64,000 bases of DNA from Wenzhouxiangella marina (GTDB taxonomy: Bacteria > Pseudomonadota > Gammaproteobacteria > Xanthomonadales > Wenzhouxiangellaceae), in NCBI RefSeq assembly GCF_001187785.1, contig NZ_CP012154.1, positions 1,420,501-1,484,500 of the forward strand. The letters run 5' to 3'. The notes under the pieces were generated by a model that was given only the letters and a program-made list of their open reading frames with translations, was not told where the DNA came from and did not search any database. This document shows, piece by piece, positions 56,901-62,519 of this stretch; within the stretch, counting starts at the first letter, position 1; every line of letters starts with the position of its first letter. The position numbers were made by a program, and so were the translations under genes.

Positions 56901-57599
56901 GCCGAGCGCGACGGGGTTCGTCGTCACTATGCCTTCGACTTCGACAACCCGACCATGGCCCTGGACGATGCCGGCAACGTGGTCTGGCGTCGCCTGCACG
57001 GCCGCAGCGTCGATCGGCCCTTCGCCATCGAGCGTGGCGGGCAGCTGCGCTGGCTGCTGACCGATCATCTGGGCACGGTTCGAATGGAGACCGACGATCA
57101 GTCGCAGGTGCTGGTCGAATACGTCTACGACGCCTTCGGCCAGCAGGTCGCCGGTCCGCCACCGAGCCTGGATGATTCGCTTCGCTACACGGGACGCGAC
57201 TTCGACCTGCCGGGTGGCCTCGGTCACTACCGGGCGCGCCTGTACGACCCGCGCATCGGTCGTTTCGTGGCCGAGGATCCGCTCAGGCCCTGGCACTACC
57301 GCTACGCGGAGAACAATCCGCTGAGCTTCGTCGATCCGAGTGGCGAGACGGCCGCGATCGAGTACGCGCTGGCCGTCTGTGAAGTGATCGGCCTGGCCAT
57401 CAGCAACACTCAGCTGGGATTGAGCGTCAAGGCCTTCTTCGAGGACGCCGCCAATGCCATCAATGGCGCGGAGACCTCGGGCGCCAGCCCCTACGGCCTG
57501 CTTCCGGGGCCGTCCAGTGATTCGGGCAGTGGCGCCGGTGCCGGTGCGGAAATCGGCGCCAAGCTGGTCATTCCTTGCGGACTGGGGAATCTGTTATGA
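47988..57599 (+). CDS. Giant RHS-repeat surface protein with six N-terminal modules, propeller and Ig domains
   Basis: A 3,203-residue secreted protein. The ATG at 47988 opens a signal sequence (LAALLLLIVAGSTSGS); a TTG at 47961 is the alternative. Residues ~58-850 hold six ~135-residue modules in alternating pairs (e.g. FEGEWLGVGFLTDRFGGQLE and DASGGSYLQTGVGTAWFPFS). Residues ~868-1265 are an FG-GAP/VCBS propeller (DLDGNGLVELVAPSS). Residues ~1520-1980 are five He_PIG-type Ig units (NQPPYFTSIPD, LNWTPT). From ~2180 YD/RHS repeats run to the core end YRARLYDPRIGRFVAEDPLR and NPLSFVDPSGE. About 83 residues follow, G/S-rich, with no toxin domain I recognise. It is coupled to the next gene by ATGA. 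Not a known toxin; an adhesin-like role is inferred. Confidence 0.88.
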   Translation: MVSNKGCPEPGWIENSGRTLAALLLLIVAGSTSGSDELAGPADVVRTEPSGAGTLAPAFQRVEQDAVDWIYAGSWSTQTSGQPSGGSFAQSASAGDSAQFAFNGSWLSLGFMADRFSGEVEVSIDGIVQGIYDLYRRDDALIRLRFDGLANAAHTVSLTVTGTSNPLASATRVKLDYVDFGDGSLLPDGDFEETDPRLLYTDGWTSTSHVDASGGSYLQTGVGTAWFPFSGDSFSLHTLAYGSAGRIRLFVDGQPLDIIDLYEPVFSASAEPRVFSYQGFGPGHHVLQISSYQASVVIDRLSTPGSAPFTDPDSSGPGVARIEADDPALRFNGLPLTQASTDWVNVASISTTRASAGEVVYSAAAGDVIEFDFEGEWLGVGFLTDRFGGQLELAIDGVVVETLDLYSRYTNTLSRYYRDLGAGPHTLTLTALGTASPASSSARMTLDYLEVWDGLPLAEGVFEDDSDRVLHSRGWSRRSLVDASGGSYLETGIADGTTAWLAFTGDSVSWQSWSRFSYQDVDVRIDGVSVGLKDTYAQNEAPRVFSFDGLGPGPHVLEISQFRDDAATVDRIATPALGPAEPPPALPPIVRYEENHPELRYNDQPYRSMPQSWSEGFRPQASRGYHASSSTPGDRWALDFDGGWLALGFRSSDTSGSVEILIDGVSQGIFDTSGGVNQVRTFVFDALAPGAHTVEAEVISGPVMPDFIDVWAGEAVADGWYELELDASPPGLVQLSQRSGWREFDNEYARDDDLLSPFVSFDTNAWFNFVGTGLTVLAFERENTFLQVVIDGVDQGIVDLAPTAPFRAQPRAVHFSGLAEGAHSVQVALDSTTVNTAYLDAFNVNPADALNHTPAVEWFDTTATESLPGSSGSGFVSTIAIGDLDGNGLVELVAPSSNGRLYVYRGDGQDAGGGSPILWSSDLVGPAAEPALADLDGDGDAEIVVVGREGSFAFQHDGQLLWSNPGVASYIASEDIGWGGPSIGNLDLDPEPEIVIAAQDDALYVLDHLGNVVWSDPLPGPTPTVPVLADLTGDGVLDIVVAQGLTLKVIDYFGGGTVAWSRELPDPIAILGGSRVFGAPAIADLDGDGGAEVIVNWGHVVEALEDDGTLLWRYPTGRTDLYRPSPVTVADVTGDGQPNLVTASAILSGLFVQNHLLMVLDHAGGLVWEQVVADNSASASGVAAQDLTGNGAWEIIWNGAIDGLLLFNGPDGERLYNEPYTGSGTVLDYPSLGDVDGDGQAEIVVAGRNGLFVYGHGSRWVDARPVWNQHNYHINNINGDWSVPFTEANSWELHNTYRTQTPDRDPSCALDIDGEPVPPGFLELSPGPDSLLPTAVPLVISGRVLPVAAGQPLLSVEIDGEAVDLLDASGAFFVEVELLQGPNAFELRAVDRCAEASTTLVLQGGGDDANPWTDMADASVLLEARFSGTTHDRGRDRLLVDVQAFNGGGSLPGPVLMTIGNDADPAVGLLAADGLTPSGEPYVILVPEGQELAASGLSAPRSLAFSNPDWRSIEFTPRFIAPVNQPPYFTSIPDARATVGQAWRYELAAGDGNGDAVQLVLIAGPTGMTLVGDVLNWTPTGVGNVDVLIEARDGRGASARQGFVVRVEDASFNRPPVFTSAPSTQRPIGAEYQYDAEVQDLDGDVLSFSLQAAPAGVTVDPATGRVEWAFSAPGQHSLVLLVDDGRGGQASQAWTLFVGEPAGSVPGPAFASVPQTFAAIGVQYRYAWAATSFDGAPPSVSLLQAPPAMVLDPGTRTLSWVPSGADLGPHVVELQAVDSEGQIALQRFDLEVLAELPNQAPYLVSTPPTAARIGTPYSYLAQAVDPEFETLSWSLASAPAGMAIDPATGQLDWVPDGSQSGDWPVIVQATDPHGGTGVQAFTVRVRAANVDPIIVTGPPSSITVGAFYSVRMLASDGDGDAPIWRLLEAPAGMTLHQGLGWLHWTTTGAAPGSYPVSLEVTDGWGGRDTLDFSIELLADTQVPQVGIRMLADPACRGEAVSVCVDASDNVGLASLGLTIQGQARPLDSARCYRWTPAEAGAFPAIALAIDPSAQFAQADESLIVADCNDEQAPVVTLVSPQAGERFDAPVPIVVDIEDNTPAVLSWEVTLRRKEGEGAPVVLASGTGPVTAGEIAVFDPTVLQAGDYELDIVAGDGAQTGGLRVPLAAGTGAKPGRVAFTVRDLVWQLGAFPLVIGRSYDSLDAGPLGSTPGDFGPGWRLALSASVEDSPDDPPTAGLQLGAEPYTDQTRVTVTKPNGERVGFTFAPQGRSWPSVLQFDVVYEPDPGVTDELRALDWPDIVFALGNGYANYVIPYNPSLFELETAEGMVYVIDEELGLLEVRDPQGGVLSVDENGWQSSWGARVDYLRDGQGRITDIVLIDDDGTSELARVQYGYDALGNLVSVEDVTGGVAGYDYADPAFPHHVTATRDANGHPVAQMVFDAQGRMVAHCPSTGDLVTLDGCSLFDYDSQAGVETLFDPRGFRSDLFFDGDGLLIERHDYIDASQFLEQRWTYDEAGREIEYRDRDGGLTLRERDADGNELRRVLPDGSQWTWTYGDCGSDWLEQCDPLGNCTTRRYDAECRLIEERDPLGQVRQFGFTPEGFLNQVIDAELQGRSFVYNAAGLVEQEIDSLGQTTTFEYNALGQIRRSIDRDGNEREFVFDSDNRLIEERRPGQGTVATWTYNALNQVAGVSNADSQLAFEYDLAGRLDRVEHSAVGAPGWWLAYQYDGSGNVVQIEDSAGGLTIYEYDGVNRLSSIRQSGAGLLEKRVDIESNGSGYPLVIRRYADLAGTIAGPVTTYEYDCASCPAGLSAITHRRPNDELLFRIDFTRNALGQITGLLDTDGLHHYTWDGAGRLVDEQHPAPSGLPSGSTAWDGVGNWLSRPTDPGPVSLAYLEGSAGHRLLGDSVYSYDYTASGQLASREHVVSGERLLLSYSPLQRVDSITLEDGGGATISSASYGYAMNGWRVRAERDGVRRHYAFDFDNPTMALDDAGNVVWRRLHGRSVDRPFAIERGGQLRWLLTDHLGTVRMETDDQSQVLVEYVYDAFGQQVAGPPPSLDDSLRYTGRDFDLPGGLGHYRARLYDPRIGRFVAEDPLRPWHYRYAENNPLSFVDPSGETAAIEYALAVCEVIGLAISNTQLGLSVKAFFEDAANAINGAETSGASPYGLLPGPSSDSGSGAGAGAEIGAKLVIPCGLGNLL

Positions 57600-59014
57600 C
57601 TTCCAAGACTTGCGTGAACGAACGAGAGCCCGAGTCGCCGCTCATGGTGGCAGCCTTGATGCTTTCGGCGCTATTGCTGTTGGCGATGGGCCTGATGCTC
57701 CAGAGCCCGGTCCGAGCCGAGGACAACGCGGTCATCGACCAGCCCCTGCCCAATGGCAGTTTCAGCGATGGGCTGGCTCAGTGGCAGGTGGAGCTGGCCG
57801 CAGCGACGGCGCCCGCACCTCGAGTGGAGGTCATCAATGGCGCCGCCCGCATCGAGCGCGGCAGCGCCTTCCTTGCCGGTCTGGCGCAGAGCTTCGAAGC
57901 CCCCGAAGGCCTGGTGGCGCTCAGACTGAAGCTGGTGGAATCCCCGCTGCTGACCGCCGATGGGAGCTTCGTGCCGGATGCCTTCGACGTCCACCTGAGC
58001 AGTGAATCGGGTCTGGCCCGGTCGACGACGATCCGTCCCGGCGCCTCGGCGGCAGCGAACCAGGCGGCCGTGCCGGCCGGCTTCAATCTCGGTGACGGCG
58101 TTACCCTCGTCGGTAACGTGTTGAGGATTCCCGTTGCCGGCGTCACCGAGGGCGAGCGTTTGACCCTGTCGATGGCCCTGGTGGGCGCCGGGCGGGACAC
58201 GGCGAGTTCGGTGACGATCGATGATGTGGTGATGGAGGTCCTGCGCAAGCGACCGCCGGCCAACCCCGACCGCTTCAACGCCTGTGGCCTCCTTCGCGAC
58301 CGCTTCGATGACGAGCGTCTGGCGCCCCGGGTCCCCCGCTGCTGGACGCGCCAGATCGCAGACACGGGCCAGCAGGTCTGCCTGGGTGGTGTGGATGGTG
58401 AATGTCCGGTTCCGGGACGCCCCGGGCAGGATGCGGAATTCGGGGTCGATGCCCTGGCCGCTCTGGGCGAGCTGCCCAAGCTCGGCGCCGGTCCGGCCGG
58501 CTTCGACTACAGCAAGCTCGACGCCAGCGGCGAGCTGCTCCCGGACGATGCGCCGAGCTGGAGGTGCGTGGTCGACAATCGCAGCGGCCTGATCTGGGAG
58601 GTCAAGCTTGACGATCCCGGCCATATTCGCCACTTCGCTCACACCTACTCCTGGCGGCAGGACGACCCGGCGGTCGATGGCGGCAGTGCCGGTCCCAGCG
58701 ATGGCGGCCTGTGCGAGGGAAGTCCCTGCGATACCTCGGGCTTCGTCGACCGGGTCAACCTCGACGGTCTTTGTGGTGCCAGCGACTGGCGCCTGCCCAG
58801 CCGGACCGAGCTGGCGACCCTGATTCACGCCGGTACGAGCTCACCGGCCATGGCGATCGAGTTTTTCCCGAACACCGGTGGGCAGGTCTGGACCTGGACG
58901 CCGGCGGCGGCCAACTCGGGCCTGGCCTGGCGGGTGGACATGGACACGGGTGAAATTGCCCTCGACGACAAGGCCGGCGCGCTGCGAGTGCGACTGGTCC
59001 GGGAGATTCGATGA
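57596..59014 (+). CDS. Membrane-anchored/secreted DUF1566 protein, second gene of RHS operon
   Basis: A 472-residue protein whose ATG overlaps the RHS stop. The N-terminus is a hydrophobic signal/anchor (VAALMLSALLLLAMGLML). Residues ~45-225 form a beta-rich domain (NGSFSDGLAQWQVELAAAT, RLTLSMALVGAGRDT) like a carbohydrate-binding module. At ~231-239 there is LLRDRFDDE, resembling the F-x-D-x-F-E tail. From ~320 the DUF1566/Lcl domain follows: WRCVVDNRSGLIWEVK, then CGASDWRLPSRTELATLIH. DUF1566 is found in adhesins such as Legionella Lcl. ATG of the next gene overlaps its stop. Confidence 0.82.
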   Translation: MTSKTCVNEREPESPLMVAALMLSALLLLAMGLMLQSPVRAEDNAVIDQPLPNGSFSDGLAQWQVELAAATAPAPRVEVINGAARIERGSAFLAGLAQSFEAPEGLVALRLKLVESPLLTADGSFVPDAFDVHLSSESGLARSTTIRPGASAAANQAAVPAGFNLGDGVTLVGNVLRIPVAGVTEGERLTLSMALVGAGRDTASSVTIDDVVMEVLRKRPPANPDRFNACGLLRDRFDDERLAPRVPRCWTRQIADTGQQVCLGGVDGECPVPGRPGQDAEFGVDALAALGELPKLGAGPAGFDYSKLDASGELLPDDAPSWRCVVDNRSGLIWEVKLDDPGHIRHFAHTYSWRQDDPAVDGGSAGPSDGGLCEGSPCDTSGFVDRVNLDGLCGASDWRLPSRTELATLIHAGTSSPAMAIEFFPNTGGQVWTWTPAAANSGLAWRVDMDTGEIALDDKAGALRVRLVREIR

Positions 59015-59550
59015 TGCCGAAGGAGTACGGAGTGATGCTGACGAGCCTGCTGTTGGCGCTTGCGATGACCCCCGACGCGGCCCTGGCCCAGTGCGCGGCT
59101 GGCAATCTGAACCCGGCCGTGCCGGCCAGCGCCCCGCTAACGGAGTTCGACGAGCAGGGCGACGGCAGCCTCCTGCATCGCCGGACGCGCCTGATCTGGC
59201 AGCGCTGCGCCCTGGGTCAGACTTGGGATGGTGCGGCGTGCACGGGAGCGCCGAGCCTGATGGACTGGACGACGGCGCTGCTCGCCGCCGCATCGACGGG
59301 GCAGGGCGGAGATCCGATCTGGCGCTTGCCGAATCGCAACGAGCTGGCGTCGATCGTGGAGCAGCGCTGTTTCAGCCCGGCCCTGGATGCCGACGCCTTT
59401 CCGGCGGCGCCAGCCGTTGCCTACTGGACCAGTACGCCCGTCAGCGATGGAGGCGAACAGGTGTGGATCGTGGAGTTCGGCGACGGGGCGACGTTTGCCG
59501 CCCCCACCGATGCCCTGCAGGCCGTGCGCCTGGTGCGTGATCTGCCCTGA
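59011..59550 (+). CDS. Small secreted DUF1566 protein, third gene of RHS operon
   Basis: A 179-residue protein, ATG 59011 overlapping the previous stop (ATGATG). After a signal peptide (LTSLLLALAMTPDAALA) the whole mature part is one DUF1566 unit: LLHRRTRLIWQRCALGQTWD, WRLPNRNELASIVEQRCF, AVAYWTSTPVSDGGEQVWIV, and the ending LQAVRLVRDLP. Cysteines at QCAAGN, RCALG, ACTGA and RCF could form two disulfides. It converges on the DUF4442 gene with only 9 bp between stops. It probably works with the DUF1566 protein before it, since both come from one transcript. Confidence 0.87.
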   Translation: MMPKEYGVMLTSLLLALAMTPDAALAQCAAGNLNPAVPASAPLTEFDEQGDGSLLHRRTRLIWQRCALGQTWDGAACTGAPSLMDWTTALLAAASTGQGGDPIWRLPNRNELASIVEQRCFSPALDADAFPAAPAVAYWTSTPVSDGGEQVWIVEFGDGATFAAPTDALQAVRLVRDLP

Positions 59551-59559
59551 GAATCGGCC

Positions 59560-60030
59560 TCAGCGCCGCTTCTTCTCGCTGACGTGCAGGAAGATCGTGC
59601 CTTCCACGACCACCGTGTCGTCGGCGCGCAGGGCCTTCACGGTGACCGGGACCTCGCCTTCGACCCAGTCTTCCGCTCGGGTGCTGGCCTGGATGCGGAG
59701 ATCGGTGTCCGCCTTGGCCGGATAGCGCACTTCCATGCCCTTCGGAATCCAGCGCAGATGATCCGGGATCGTGGTTTCGGCCAGGGCGCCCATGGCCATC
59801 TCCAGGCCGTTGCAGATCGCGATGACGTGCACGGTGCCGATGTGGTTCTGCACCTTGCGGCGCTTGCGGATGGTCAGCTCGCAGAAATTGGGCTCGATGC
59901 TCGTGAAGCGCGCGCCGATGGTGCCGAAATAGGGCGCCTTCATGCTGAACAGGCGCGAGAAGAGCCAGCGACCGGCCGGTAGGCCTTCGAGTCGCTGATA
60001 GAGGCGATAGACCTGGGAAGACTTGCTCAT
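59560..60030 (-). CDS. DUF4442 hotdog-fold protein
   Basis: A 156-residue protein with a hotdog thioesterase-like fold: GARFTSIEPNFCELTIRKRR, VQNHIGTVHVIAICNGLEMA on the central helix, and WIPKGMEVRYPAKADTDLRI on the closing strands. The DUF4442 group is close to the YiiD/PaaI-type thioesterases; the substrate is unknown. Its ATG overlaps the stop of the peptidase gene upstream (ATGA), so the two form one transcript. Confidence 0.85.
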   Translation of the reverse strand: MSKSSQVYRLYQRLEGLPAGRWLFSRLFSMKAPYFGTIGARFTSIEPNFCELTIRKRRKVQNHIGTVHVIAICNGLEMAMGALAETTIPDHLRWIPKGMEVRYPAKADTDLRIQASTRAEDWVEGEVPVTVKALRADDTVVVEGTIFLHVSEKKRR

Positions 60031-62294
60031 GGCTGTGGCTCCATGCCGGCGGGCCGAAGATGGCGGTCCAGGAAACGGGTCAGGGTACGGTAGACGTGCA
60101 GGCGCTGACCGGCACCGGAGATGGCGTGCTTTTCTCCCGGGTAGGTCATCAGTTCGAAATCGATGGCCTGTTCCTGTAGCTGCTGCATCAGCATGGTCGA
60201 GTGGGTGAACAGCACATTGTCATCGGCCATGCCGTGGATCAGCAGCAGGGGATCGCGGATCGCATCGGCGTAGCTCAGTACATTGCCGCGCTCGTAGGCT
60301 TCGGGCGCGGCCTGCGGAGTGGACAGATAGCGCTCGGTGTAGTGCGTGTCGTAGAGGGCCCAGTCGGTGACCGGGGCCACGGCCACGCTGGCGGCGAATT
60401 CGCCGGGGTACTGGCTAGCGGCCATCAGCGCCATGTAGCCCCCGTAGCTCCAGCCGAAGATTCCGATCCGTTCGGGGTCGACCCAGGGCTGGGAGCGCAG
60501 CCAGTCGACGCCGACCATCTGGTCGACCATCTCGATCTGGCCGAGCTTCAGATAGGCTTCGTCCTGGAAGGCCTTGCCCTGACGCTCGACGCCGCGATTG
60601 TCCAGGGTGAACACGACGTAGCCACGGCGCGCCATGTACTGTTCGATCATGCTGCGGCGGCCCCAGCTGTTGACGGCCAGGCGGCTCGTGGGGCCCCCGT
60701 AGACGTAGAGGAAGACCGGGTACTGCTCGGCCGGATCGAAGTCGGCGGGTCTGATCAGGCGGTAGAACAGTTTCTGCCCCTCGGGTCCGACCAGGTGGCC
60801 GAATTCACTCGGACGGTGACCGGCTCGATACGGCCCATAGGGGTGGTTGTCGTCCAGGCGGTTCTCGAGCAGCCAGGCCACGCGCTCGCCGTCGGCCGAG
60901 TGCAGGGACAGCTGTGGGGGTTGACTGCTGCTCGAGTAGAGATCGACGTAGACCCGCCCGGCCCGATCCATCCGGACTTCGTGCCAGCCCGAGCGCCGGG
61001 AAATCCTCGAAACGATTTCCGGCGAGCTGGTCATCAGGGACTGGCGGTAGAGGTGCTTTTCCTGGGGCGAGACTTCGGATCCGGTGAAGTAGACCAGACC
61101 CAGTTCCGCATCGACGCCGACGACCTCGTCCACGCCCCAGTCGCCGCCGGTCAGGGGGCGGATCAGACTGCCCTCCAGGTCATACAGGTACAGGTGCTTG
61201 AAGCCAGATCGTTCGGACGCCCAGATGAAGGCATCCATGCGCTCGAGAAAATGCAGGTCATCGTGCAGGTTGATCCAGGTGTCGCTGGTCTCGGTCAGCA
61301 GCACGCGCTGGGTCAGCGTGTCCGTGTCGACCAGGATCAGATCCAGGGTCTGCTGATCGCGACTCTGGCGCTGCAGGCTCAGGTGACGGCCATCGGGGTG
61401 CCATTGCACGCGAGGAATGTAGATGTCCCGATTGTCGCCAGAATCGTTGCCCAGATCGATCCAGCGGCGCTCACCGGAATCCAGGTCGACCAGACCGAGC
61501 CGATAGCTGACGTTCGGGGTGCCGGCATAGGGGTAGCGCTGCTCGATCATGTTGATTTCGCCCGCTTCGATCTCGTAGCGGCGGGTGATGTCGATCGGGC
61601 TCTCGTCGATCTGGAGGAAGGCGATCCGTCGACTGTCGGGTGACCACCAGTAGCCGGTCGAGCGGCCCATTTCTTCCTGGGCGATGAATTCGGCCACACC
61701 GTTTGCCACGGTCTCGCTCGCGTCCTCGGTCAGGGCACGGGCCTCTCCGCTGGCCACTTCCGCGACCCAGAGGTTGCGTTCGCGGATGAAGGCGACATGC
61801 TCGCCGTCCGATGAGACCTTGGGGTCCGTATCGAAAGAGTCGCTGGCCGTGATCTGACGAACCGTACCGCTCTCGTCCTGTAGATCGAGGAGGTAGATGT
61901 CGCCGGCCAGGGGAAAGATCAGGAATCGACCGTCGGCGGACCAGCGGTATTCGACGATGCCGCGCAGATTGGCGATGCGTGCTCGCTCGCGGCGGGCTCG
62001 CTCGGCCTCGGACAGCTCGCCTTCGTCGGCCACGACCGCGTCCGCCGCCACCAGGCGTCGAGTGACTCCATCGGCGAGGTGGTATTCCCACAGATCCATG
62101 AGATCACGATCGTCCTCCCGGGCGCGGACGAAGGTCACGCGATCGCCGGCCGGTGAGAGTTCGGCCTGTCGCAGGCTCGGGCCTGACAGATCCGGTGAAT
62201 CGAAAATGCGCTCGAGCGTCAGCTCTTCGGCGTGAATGGTCATGGGTAGGGTGATCAGAGCAGCCAGGACAAGGGCGGGTCGGGGGAATCGCAT
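60027..62294 (-). CDS. Dipeptidyl-peptidase IV-type (S9B) secreted serine peptidase
   Basis: A 755-residue enzyme with a signal peptide (PALVLAALITLPMTIHA). The N-terminal propeller runs to ~residue 490 and contains AEFIAQEEMGRSTGYWW, the Glu-Glu pair that holds the free N-terminus of substrates in DPP4. The alpha/beta-hydrolase domain has the nucleophile in FGWSYGGYMAL, the aspartate in IHGMADDNVLF and the histidine in GEKHAIS. It should cut X-Pro or X-Ala dipeptides from peptides in the periplasm. The promoter candidate at 62327-62355 precedes it. Coupled to the DUF4442 gene downstream. Confidence 0.94.
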   Translation of the reverse strand: MRFPRPALVLAALITLPMTIHAEELTLERIFDSPDLSGPSLRQAELSPAGDRVTFVRAREDDRDLMDLWEYHLADGVTRRLVAADAVVADEGELSEAERARRERARIANLRGIVEYRWSADGRFLIFPLAGDIYLLDLQDESGTVRQITASDSFDTDPKVSSDGEHVAFIRERNLWVAEVASGEARALTEDASETVANGVAEFIAQEEMGRSTGYWWSPDSRRIAFLQIDESPIDITRRYEIEAGEINMIEQRYPYAGTPNVSYRLGLVDLDSGERRWIDLGNDSGDNRDIYIPRVQWHPDGRHLSLQRQSRDQQTLDLILVDTDTLTQRVLLTETSDTWINLHDDLHFLERMDAFIWASERSGFKHLYLYDLEGSLIRPLTGGDWGVDEVVGVDAELGLVYFTGSEVSPQEKHLYRQSLMTSSPEIVSRISRRSGWHEVRMDRAGRVYVDLYSSSSQPPQLSLHSADGERVAWLLENRLDDNHPYGPYRAGHRPSEFGHLVGPEGQKLFYRLIRPADFDPAEQYPVFLYVYGGPTSRLAVNSWGRRSMIEQYMARRGYVVFTLDNRGVERQGKAFQDEAYLKLGQIEMVDQMVGVDWLRSQPWVDPERIGIFGWSYGGYMALMAASQYPGEFAASVAVAPVTDWALYDTHYTERYLSTPQAAPEAYERGNVLSYADAIRDPLLLIHGMADDNVLFTHSTMLMQQLQEQAIDFELMTYPGEKHAISGAGQRLHVYRTLTRFLDRHLRPAGMEPQP

Positions 62295-62326
62295 GGGAAC
62301 GGTCGGGCGCTGGGTGTAAACCCCGT

Positions 62327-62355
62327 ATTGTCAACGGCTTGCAGGCAGAAGGCAA
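62327..62355 (-). promoter_or_regulatory. Candidate sigma70 promoter of the peptidase gene
   Basis: On the leftward strand, TTGCCT (62350-62355) and GACAAT (62327-62332) are spaced by 17 bp, ending about 33 bp before the ATG at 62294. The 225-bp gap 62295-62519 otherwise holds only a short open frame on the plus strand that I do not call a gene. Confidence 0.35.
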
Positions 62356-62519
62356 ATTCCGCATCCATTGCTGATTCGCGCACGCCGCATGATCAGGACA
62401 TGGAGACCGTGTTCCCTCGGATCGCCCATCTGGTCGAGGCGCTCGGGCGGAGAGAGCCGGGAGCTGCGGCTCGAGCGAGCGACGGATGACTGACTGGCAG
62501 AAACGGATTCGAGCGCCGA

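Noticed and set aside
48927-57296. Two long open frames (about 1,485 and 1,243 codons) on the minus strand opposite the RHS gene.
   Set aside because: Same reason: biased composition of the antisense of a long high-GC gene, no domains, no start signals.
47988-57599. Contact-dependent RHS toxin with immunity gene.
   Set aside because: No delivery domain at the N-terminus, no toxin fold in the C-terminal tip, and the next genes encode secreted DUF1566 proteins rather than a small cytoplasmic immunity protein.
62391-62488. Short plus-strand frames (about 29-33 codons) between the peptidase and GGDEF genes.
   Set aside because: No ribosome site, no conserved motif, and no coupling to a neighbouring gene.
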